The position numbers and the translations under genes are program-made. A DNA stretch of 64,000 bases from an uncultured Clostridia bacterium. GTDB lineage: Bacteria; Bacillota; Clostridia; Oscillospirales; CAG-272. Location: positions 111,355-175,354 of the forward strand of contig CANRIL010000001.1 in NCBI GenBank assembly GCA_947630625.1, in the 5' to 3' direction. Under the pieces are notes generated by a model. The model made no database searches and was not told the DNA's origin. It saw only the letters and a list, made by a program, of their open reading frames with translations. Shown piece after piece: positions 58,355 to 64,000 of the stretch (position 1 is the stretch's first letter; the number at the start of each line of letters is the position of its first letter).

Positions 58355-59590
58355 TTATTTTGCCGCAGCGGCACGTCCTGCGGCGCGGCCTGTTGAAAAT
58401 GCTATCTGTAAATTATATCCGCCGGTGTACGCGTCAACGTCGATGACCTCGCCGCAGAAATATAGCCCCTTTATGCGCTTTGATTCCATCGTCTTCGGCG
58501 TGAGCTCCTTCGTATCGACGCCGCCGGAGGTGATGATCGCTTCCTCTATCGGGCGTTTGCCGTCTATCGGTATCGTGAATCCCTTAAGTGCCAGAAGCAG
58601 CGAACGCCGCTTTGCCCGCGTCAGCGTCCCGCATTTTTCGTGCGGCTCGATCCCGGCGGCGCGGATCATATGCGGTATCATTGCCTGAGGCAAAAGGTCG
58701 CCGCATGCGTTTATCATATCGCGCGCGGAATACTTTTCAAAATCGGAGATCAGCCGCGCGTCGAGCGTTTTTTCGTCGAGCGCCGGCTTCATATCTATTT
58801 TCGCTGTATAACGTTTGCCGTCCTCCATGTGCGCAGACGCCGACAGCACGAGAGGCCCCGTGATGCCGAAATGCGCGAACAACAGCTCTCCCATCTCGGA
58901 AAATACGGTTTTGCCCGACGCGTCGTCAATTACATCGAGCCTCACATTTTTGAGTGTCAGCCCGGAAAGCGACGCGCACGGTCCCCCCGCCTCGAGCGGG
59001 ACGAGGGACGGGCTTGTCTTTGTCACATTTAATCCGAGCTCACGGGCGATCCGGTAGCCGTCTCCGTCGGAGCCTGTCGCCGGATATGAAAGTCCGCCTG
59101 TCGCGATTATAACACGGTCAAAGTCATATTTTTTTTCGTCCTGAGCAATCACGCCGGTGACAACTCCGCCGTCCGCCGTCACTCCCCTGACGCGGCAGTG
59201 CGTGATATGCACGCCTCCGCGGACGCAGTAAGCGCGAAGCGCGTCAACTATGTCATACGCCTTATCGGATACGGGGAAAACGCGCCTCCCGCGTTCGGTC
59301 TTGAGCGGGACGCCGAGAGATTCAAAAAACGCCATCGTGTCGGTGGGCGAAAACGACGAGAGCGCCGCATATAAAAAGCGCGGATTTCTTGGCACATGGA
59401 GCAGGAATTCGTTCACGTCGCATTCGTTTGTTAGATTGCATCTTCCCTTGCCTGTTATCGCGAGCTTTCTCCCGACGCGCTCATTGCGTTCGAAAAGCGT
59501 CACGTCGGCGCCAATTTCGGCAGCCGTTCCCGCCGCCATCATCCCGGAGGCGCCCGCGCCTATGACGGCGACGCGGACACGTTCAGACAT
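58355..59590 (-). CDS. HI0933/BaiN-family flavoprotein
   Basis: A 411-residue NAD(P)/FAD-dependent oxidoreductase. The dinucleotide-binding VAVIGAGASGMMAAGTAAEIGADVTLFERNERVGRKLAITGKGRCNLTN, IATGGLSYPATGSDGDGYRIARELGL and the C-terminal GGVDTKELTPKTMESKRIKGLYFCGEVIDVDAYTGGYNLQIAFSTGRAAG match the family. Some members act on bile acids or other substrates; the specific role is not clear. I start at 59590 rather than 59647 (AAGGAA nine bases upstream); it overlaps the regulator stop by eight bases. Confidence 0.92.
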   Translation of the reverse strand: MSERVRVAVIGAGASGMMAAGTAAEIGADVTLFERNERVGRKLAITGKGRCNLTNECDVNEFLLHVPRNPRFLYAALSSFSPTDTMAFFESLGVPLKTERGRRVFPVSDKAYDIVDALRAYCVRGGVHITHCRVRGVTADGGVVTGVIAQDEKKYDFDRVIIATGGLSYPATGSDGDGYRIARELGLNVTKTSPSLVPLEAGGPCASLSGLTLKNVRLDVIDDASGKTVFSEMGELLFAHFGITGPLVLSASAHMEDGKRYTAKIDMKPALDEKTLDARLISDFEKYSARDMINACGDLLPQAMIPHMIRAAGIEPHEKCGTLTRAKRRSLLLALKGFTIPIDGKRPIEEAIITSGGVDTKELTPKTMESKRIKGLYFCGEVIDVDAYTGGYNLQIAFSTGRAAGRAAAAK

Positions 59591-60452
59591 TGTCCGTTTC
59601 CTTATTGTAGATCTCGTATTCGTCCCAGACGCTTTCAAGCTTTGCAAACGTCTCCGCCAGCTCGTCCTTTTTCTTGCGGCTGATGCCGACGATGAGAGCG
59701 TTTATGAGCGAGAGCGGCGCGACGAGCGAATCTACGAACGACGCCATATCGCTCTTTGCGAAAAGGAGCCTGTCCGAGAGCCCGACGATCGGAGAACCCA
59801 TGCCGTCAGTTATGCCGATTATCTCAGCGCCGTGATTCTTCGCAAATGAAACGCCCTTTACGATGCGTTTTGAATACCTTGGGAACGTGATCGCGATCAG
59901 AACGTCGCCCTCCCCGATGCGGAGCAGCTGTTCGAGCACCGTGCTTTCGGAAGATGAATCGACGTGCACGACTTTGTCAAATACGAGCGTCAGATTGTGA
60001 GAGAGCATATCGGCAAGCATCGACGACGTTCCGGCGCCCGCGATATAGATTTTTCTCGCGCCGACGATCGTGTCAAGCGTTTTGTCGAAATCCTCCGTCT
60101 TGTTGCACTCGATCGTTGATTTGATGCGCGCCATGTCAGCCGAAAGCGTGCGCTCAAGCACATCGTCGTCCCCGATCATCTCATCCGTCATTTCGATCCG
60201 CTGTACGGATGTGAGCATTGAGCGGACAGATTCGCGGAGCGCGTACAAGAATTCGGGGTACCCTTCAAACCCGAGCTCGCTCGCGAAACGGACGACAGTC
60301 GATTCCGAAACTCCGGCAGCTTCGCCGAGCTTTGACGCGGTCATGTACGCGGCCTTTTCATAATGGAGCAGTATGTACTCGGAAATGCGCTTCTGTCCCT
60401 TCGACATACTTCCCATTCCGGCCCTGATCAAGCTAAGAATATTATTATTCAT
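59583..60452 (-). CDS. RpiR/MurR-family transcriptional regulator
   Basis: A 289-residue regulator. The N-terminal helix-turn-helix (MSKGQKRISEYILLHYEKAAYMTASKLGEAAGVSESTVVRFASELGFEGYPEF) is followed by a SIS sugar-phosphate-binding domain (IYIAGAGTSSMLADML, GDVLIAITFPRYSKRIVKGVSFAKNHGAEIIGITDGMGSPIV). Such regulators sense phosphosugars. It is the first gene of the operon and has a palindrome in its leader that may be its own operator. RBS AGAGGTG. Confidence 0.92.
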   Translation of the reverse strand: MNNNILSLIRAGMGSMSKGQKRISEYILLHYEKAAYMTASKLGEAAGVSESTVVRFASELGFEGYPEFLYALRESVRSMLTSVQRIEMTDEMIGDDDVLERTLSADMARIKSTIECNKTEDFDKTLDTIVGARKIYIAGAGTSSMLADMLSHNLTLVFDKVVHVDSSSESTVLEQLLRIGEGDVLIAITFPRYSKRIVKGVSFAKNHGAEIIGITDGMGSPIVGLSDRLLFAKSDMASFVDSLVAPLSLINALIVGISRKKKDELAETFAKLESVWDEYEIYNKETDNV

Positions 60453-60468
60453 CGAAAATCACCTCTGG

Positions 60469-60490
60469 CTTATTCCCTTTCGGGAATAAG
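60469..60490 (-). promoter_or_regulatory. Palindrome in the RpiR-family leader (possible operator)
   Basis: CTTATTCCC-tttc-GGGAATAAG is a perfect 9-bp inverted repeat between the promoter and the ribosome binding site of the regulator gene. Confidence 0.6.
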
Positions 60491-60510
60491 CAAAAGTCCA
60501 TACGCATTTT

Positions 60511-60539
60511 ATTATAGATTGCTTCGTCATAAATGTCAA
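60511..60539 (-). promoter_or_regulatory. Consensus promoter of the RpiR-cmk-ispH operon
   Basis: On the minus strand TTGACA and TATAAT are exactly 17 bases apart, about 60 bases before the first ATG. Confidence 0.88.
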
Positions 60540-60673
60540 GTATATTTGCGTCACAAAGTTAAACTATTTATATTATAAATCAAGTGAAATCGCCGATATA
60601 AGGCCGTCGCAGGCGAAAGACATGCCGGGTTGGCGCTGTTTTTTGCCGTAATTTTAAATGAAGCTTATAGGTA

Positions 60674-60702
60674 TTGATTTTTTCTCTTTCACGTGGTATA
60701 AT
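60674..60702 (+). promoter_or_regulatory. SRP RNA promoter
   Basis: TTGATT and TATAAT are 17 bases apart; the RNA would start at about 60709. Confidence 0.82.
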
Positions 60703-60710
60703 AGCGCATA

Positions 60711-61011
60711 GGGTCGTGTTGTAAGGCCATACGAACCGGGGAGCCAGCGGTGCCTTGTACCTGAAATCCGCTATATGCAGGGGCAGATTCCCGGGAGTGA
60801 GGGATATTTCCGTGCGGCTTGCGCCGTGTGGAGCCGTGTTGAAGGATGGGTCCCGCGCAATCGAAGGCTGTGAACCATGTCAGGTGGGGAACCAAGCAGC
60901 ATTAAGCAGTTTTTTCGATGTGCCGCGGGCGCGCCTCTCCCGAGCGGCTTGCACTGTTAACACGCATGCGGGTATTTCGAACCTCGGGTGTATGGTCTTA
61001 CAAAGCGACCC
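60711..61011 (+). ncRNA. ffs: Signal recognition particle RNA, large bacterial type
   Basis: About 300 bases. The ends pair (GGGTCG...GTAAGgCC with GGtCTTAC...CGACCC). The Alu part GTTGTAAGGCC..GCGGTGCCTTGTACC near the 5' end and the S-domain helix 8 core GTCAGGTGGGGAACCAAGCAGC are conserved. The length and Alu domain are typical of Bacillus/Clostridium SRP RNA. A T-rich stretch (61012-61023) acts as terminator. Location directly before dnaX is a common arrangement in Firmicutes. Confidence 0.93.
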
Positions 61012-61042
61012 TTTTATTTTTTTAACGGAGGTCACAGAAAAG

Positions 61043-62662
61043 ATGTATCTCGCGCTGTACCGCAAGTATAGGTCGGTCAATTTTGACGATGTGTGCGGGC
61101 AAACCCACGTTACCTCGACTTTGAAATACGAGGTCGAGCATGGCATGATATCGCATGCGTATCTTTTCTCAGGCCCCAGAGGAACCGGAAAGACTTCGTG
61201 CGCAAAAATTCTTTCCCGCGCCGTCAACTGCGAGCATCCCGTGAACGGCAATCCGTGCAACGTCTGCCCTTCGTGCAGAAGCATTCTCGCAGGTTCTGCC
61301 GTCGATGTCGTTGAAATGGATGCCGCGAGCAACAACGGCGTCGACAACATCCGCGACATCCGCGACGAGGTGATATATACGCCCGCCGAGCTGCGGTACC
61401 GCGTCTACATCGTCGACGAGGTGCATATGCTCTCCGCCTCCGCGTTCAACGCGCTGCTTAAAACGCTTGAGGAGCCGCCGGCGCATGTGATCTTCATCCT
61501 TGCGACAACCGAGCTTTATAAGCTGCCGGAAACAGTGATCTCCCGCTGCCAGCGCTTTGATTTTCACCGCCTGACCGTCCCCGTCATCTCCGAACGGCTG
61601 AAAAAAATCGTCGAGGCGGAGGGACTGACGGCGACGCGCGGCGCGCTCGATGAGCTTGCCCGCATTTCAAACGGCGGCATGCGTGACGCGATATCGAATC
61701 TTGAGCTCTGTGCGGGGCGGCACACTGAAATAAATGAAGCGCTCGTCTCGGACGTGTTCGGCAAGCTCGGATATGAGCAGGTCGCCGCCGCCGCGCGCGC
61801 GGTTTCGACAAAGGATTACGACGCTGTCTTTTCGATAATCAACGAGCTGTCCGCCGCCGGGCGCGACATAGGCGTATTTTGGGATGAGCTGTCGTCATTT
61901 TACCGGGATATGCTCATAATGAAGACGACAAAGTCGCCGGACAGGTATCTCGATATATCCGAAACTTCCATGGAAACGCTGAAAAAGACAGCTTCCCTCT
62001 TCTCCGTCGCCGACCTTTTATATCAGTGCAGGCTGATCGACGACGCCGCCGCGGACATCGCGAAAAAGACGGGCTCAAAGCGCCTCTCGGCAGAGCTCGC
62101 GCTCGTCAGGATGTGCGACCCGTCGCTCTCCCTCGAACCTGATGCGCTGCTTTCGCGAATGGCGCAGCTCGAGGACAGGCTCGCCCTTCTCTCCGCCGGG
62201 AAAGCCCCAGCGCAGCCAGTACAATTAGAACAGACCGCCGAAGAAAAGAACAGCATGCCCGAAAACAGCTACCCGTCGAATAATAAAAAAGACGGAGCAA
62301 GCGTTCAGGTCGGAAAAGACGGTCAGCCGAAAGCTGCCGTCAACACGGGTGCGGAACCTGAGCCCCAAGCGCCGAAAGCGCGCGAACCGATCCCTTATTT
62401 CAGCGACCTGATCTCGCGCGCCGCCGAGCGAAACAGCTTTATCGAGGGCTTCCGCCAGTTCATCAGCGGATGGAGAGTACCCGGCGGATTTTTGATCGAA
62501 TGCGACAATCCCTTCACCGCGAAGGTCTGCACCGACAACAAGCCGATGCTGACGGAGCTATTCACAATATTTGAAGGGCGGCTCGTCAGCGAGGACGAGA
62601 TAACGATAACGGTAAAATCGGGCGGCGGGCATCACACGCCGGTCAGCCTTGACACTTTTTAA
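61043..62662 (+). CDS. dnaX: DNA polymerase III subunits gamma/tau
   Basis: A 539-residue clamp-loader ATPase. Walker A GPRGTGKTSCAKILSRA is at about residue 44, zinc Cys residues CEHPVNGNPCNVCPSC follow, then Walker B YIVDEVHMLS, sensor 1 LATTELYKLPETVISRCQRF, and a divergent C-terminal tail with Pro/Gln/Lys linker (about 430-475). The ORF-track start at 60755 is inside the SRP RNA; the ATG at 61043 with GGAGGT ten bases upstream is the real start. It is first of dnaX-ybaB-recR. Confidence 0.96.
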   Translation: MYLALYRKYRSVNFDDVCGQTHVTSTLKYEVEHGMISHAYLFSGPRGTGKTSCAKILSRAVNCEHPVNGNPCNVCPSCRSILAGSAVDVVEMDAASNNGVDNIRDIRDEVIYTPAELRYRVYIVDEVHMLSASAFNALLKTLEEPPAHVIFILATTELYKLPETVISRCQRFDFHRLTVPVISERLKKIVEAEGLTATRGALDELARISNGGMRDAISNLELCAGRHTEINEALVSDVFGKLGYEQVAAAARAVSTKDYDAVFSIINELSAAGRDIGVFWDELSSFYRDMLIMKTTKSPDRYLDISETSMETLKKTASLFSVADLLYQCRLIDDAAADIAKKTGSKRLSAELALVRMCDPSLSLEPDALLSRMAQLEDRLALLSAGKAPAQPVQLEQTAEEKNSMPENSYPSNNKKDGASVQVGKDGQPKAAVNTGAEPEPQAPKAREPIPYFSDLISRAAERNSFIEGFRQFISGWRVPGGFLIECDNPFTAKVCTDNKPMLTELFTIFEGRLVSEDEITITVKSGGGHHTPVSLDTF

Positions 62663-62689
62663 AATATAATTAATGAAAGGCGAGAAAGC

Positions 62690-63037
62690 ATGAAAGCCAG
62701 AATACCGAAAGCAGGCGGCGGAGCCGCCAATATGGATCAGATGATCCGTCAGGCGCACAAGATGCAGGAACAGATGGAGGCGCTTCAGGCTGACCTTGAC
62801 GCGCGCGAATACGAAATTTCCGCGGGCGGCGGCATGGTCAAGCTGAAGATCAACGGTCAGAAGACGATCACGTCTCTTGAAATCTCCCCTGAGATCGTCG
62901 ACCCCGACGATGTTGAGACGCTTTCAGACATAATCACCGCAGCCGTCAATCAGGCGATAAAGCAGGTCGAGGACACGAACGCGCAGGAGATGCAGAAGAT
63001 CACCGGCGGAATCGGGCTCCCCGGCGGGATATTCTAA
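62690..63037 (+). CDS. YbaB/EbfC-family nucleoid-associated protein
   Basis: A 115-residue DNA-binding protein with the family pattern MDQMIRQAHKMQEQMEALQADLDAREYEISAGGGMVKLKINGQKTITSLEISPEIVDPDDVETL. It dimerises through long helices. It lies 27 bases after dnaX and three bases before recR, the standard operon order. RBS AAAGGCGAG. Confidence 0.95.
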   Translation: MKARIPKAGGGAANMDQMIRQAHKMQEQMEALQADLDAREYEISAGGGMVKLKINGQKTITSLEISPEIVDPDDVETLSDIITAAVNQAIKQVEDTNAQEMQKITGGIGLPGGIF

Positions 63038-63040
63038 GAG

Positions 63041-63640
63041 ATGTCTTCATATATTGAGCCGATCGAGCTGCTTGCGGAGCAGTTCCGCCGCCTCCCCGGA
63101 GTCGGCAAAAAATCAGCCGTCCGGATGGCGTTCTCCGTGCTTGAGATGTCCGTTGACGACGCGAAGGCATTTTCAGACGCGATAATGAACGCCAAGACGA
63201 GCGTTCACTTATGCCCTGTATGCGGCAACATGACGGACGGCGATATCTGTTCGGTATGCAGCGATGAAAGCCGCGACAGGACTGTGATCTGCGTCGTCGA
63301 GAATTCGCGGGACGTTATCGCGCTTGAGCGCGTCCGTGAATATAACGGGCTTTATCACGTGCTCGGCGGCGTCATTTCCCCGCTTGCTGGGATCGCGCCG
63401 TCTGACCTCAATGTGGAGACGCTGCTCACCCGCGTTGCAGGCGGCGAGGTCAAGGAGGTAATAATCGCGACAAATCCGAACGTTGAGGGCGAAACGACGG
63501 CGATGTACATATCAAAGCTTCTCTCCCCGCTCGGCGTCAAAACGTCGCGCCTCGCATACGGCATACCTGTCGGCGGCGATCTTGAATACGCCGACGAGGT
63601 GACGCTGAACCGCGCGATCGAAGGCAGACGGGAAATTTGA
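63041..63640 (+). CDS. recR: Recombination protein RecR
   Basis: A 199-residue protein for recombinational repair. The HhH region LPGVGKKSAVRMAF, the C4 zinc finger CPVCGNMTDGDICSVC, the Toprim domain VICVVENSRDVIALER and GLYHVLGGVISPLAGIAPSDL are complete. It forms a gap-loading complex with RecF/RecO. Start follows ybaB by three bases. Confidence 0.96.
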   Translation: MSSYIEPIELLAEQFRRLPGVGKKSAVRMAFSVLEMSVDDAKAFSDAIMNAKTSVHLCPVCGNMTDGDICSVCSDESRDRTVICVVENSRDVIALERVREYNGLYHVLGGVISPLAGIAPSDLNVETLLTRVAGGEVKEVIIATNPNVEGETTAMYISKLLSPLGVKTSRLAYGIPVGGDLEYADEVTLNRAIEGRREI

Positions 63641-63659
63641 TCATAATCAAAAAGAGAAT

Positions 63660-63704
63660 ATCGCGGAGAGAAAACTTTTCGGCAGTTTCTCCCCGCGATT
63701 TTTT
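63660..63704 (+). terminator. Terminator of the dnaX-ybaB-recR operon
   Basis: ATCGCGGAGAGAAA and TTTCTCCCCGCGAT pair around a 12-base loop and are followed by a T-run. Confidence 0.85.
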
Positions 63705-63743
63705 ATAATTTGCGTTTTTTATCAATTTTTCGACATTTAAGGT

Positions 63744-63757
63744 TGCGTTTTCGCAAT
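63744..63757 (+). promoter_or_regulatory. Small hairpin in the sigma factor leader
   Basis: TTGCG-TTTT-CGCAA is a perfect inverted repeat about 55 bases before the sigma factor start. It may be a regulator site or part of the promoter; no clear -10/-35 pair is visible. Confidence 0.4.
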
Positions 63758-63810
63758 AATGCGTTACATTATTTATAAGGAGAGTTATATAAACAAGAAA
63801 GGAGAAGGTC

Positions 63811-64000
63811 ATGGAAGACAGCGGCATTATTGAATTGTTTTTTGATCGCGATGAGCAGGCGATCTCAAGGTCGATTGAGAAATACGGCTCATATCTTCAT
63901 ACGATAGCCAAAAACATACTCGGCAGCAAAGAAGACGCAGAAGAGTGCGTCAACGAGACGTGGCTTGCCGCATGGAACAATATTCCGCCCGAAAGACCCG
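63811..64000 (+). CDS. Sigma-70 family RNA polymerase sigma factor, 5' part
   Basis: The first 63 codons are in the window and run off the edge. MEDSGIIELFFDRDEQAISRSIEKYGSYLHTIAKNILGSKEDAEECVNETWLAAWNNIPPERP is region 2 of an ECF-like sigma factor, with the NILG-DAEECVNETWLAAW pattern. The ATG has AAAGGAGAAGG upstream. The missing part should hold region 4; an anti-sigma gene often follows. Confidence 0.9.
   Translation, partial: MEDSGIIELFFDRDEQAISRSIEKYGSYLHTIAKNILGSKEDAEECVNETWLAAWNNIPPERP

Noticed and set aside
60755-61042. N-terminal extension of the dnaX ORF (96 codons)
   Set aside because: It lies within the SRP RNA and lacks a ribosome binding site; the ATG at 61043 has one and matches the family start.

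Overview
The window looks like chromosome of a spore-forming member of the class Clostridia (an Oscillospirales- or Christensenellales-like gut lineage would fit; I cannot place it more finely). Supporting signs are spoIIID, a large Bacillus/Clostridium-type SRP RNA directly ahead of dnaX-ybaB-recR, an IspH-ribosomal protein S1 fusion, BceRS/BceAB-type two-component/ABC modules, a DUF1858 protein, and many strong TTGACA/TATAAT promoters with purine-rich ribosome binding sites. Most genes are moderately GC-rich; one island (about 1.6-6.4 kb) is visibly AT-richer.

Layout. 0-1.6 kb: a YwaF-like membrane protein, a lone FeoA, and tRNA-Leu(TAG) behind an unusual leader. 1.6-6.4 kb: an apparently acquired run of small same-strand genes (unknown protein, methyltransferase, AAC(6')-like acetyltransferase, broken GNAT gene, two Nudix hydrolases, a P-loop kinase-like protein) with three diverged copies of one short sequence at gene junctions, ended by a hairpin-rich IS200/PATE-like element. 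6.7-8.7 kb: asnB. 8.7-18.2 kb: a BceRS-BceAB-like cell-envelope stress module, then a lipoprotein/permease/ATPase ABC operon. 18.3-19.5 kb: a BlaI-family repressor translationally coupled to an unrecognised protein with a possible PD-(D/E)XK core. 19.6-24.2 kb: cysteine desulfurase plus DUF3343 carrier, and a large GH106-like glycosidase. 24.4-24.6 kb: tRNA-Gly, tRNA-Arg, tRNA-His. 24.7-32.5 kb: housekeeping genes (TrmH-like, spoIIID, coaX with an ECF-transporter S component, RNase H, Nif3-like, trmK, DUF1858, murA). 32.8-39.8 kb: one minus-strand operon lgt-folD-nucleotidyltransferase-galE-galM-rluA-like-DUF3810. 39.8-47.1 kb: a 2420-residue GT84/GH94 cyclic beta-1,2-glucan synthase-like enzyme. 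47.2-50.9 kb: prfB, an array of short perfect palindromes containing a tandem 133-bp repeat, and a GH127 glycosidase. 51.0-54.9 kb: a membrane-anchored parvulin foldase and two CNNM/CBS proteins. 55.0-60.5 kb: minus-strand operon rpiR-like, BaiN-like flavoprotein, cmk, plsC, ispH-S1. 60.7-63.7 kb: SRP RNA, dnaX, ybaB, recR. The window ends inside a sigma-70 family sigma factor.

Main themes are envelope and glycan metabolism (murA, lgt, glucan synthase, Leloir genes, GH106/GH127), drug response (Bce module, AAC(6')-like gene), and sulfur/iron handling. No phage, plasmid, CRISPR array or complete transposase was found. The observations most worth following up are the BlaI/putative nuclease pair, the junction repeats in the resistance-type gene run, the palindrome array upstream of prfB, the tRNA-Leu leader that can pair with the tRNA 5' half, and the structured leader of the coaX-linked transporter. 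All assignments come from reading the sequence; no database search was run.
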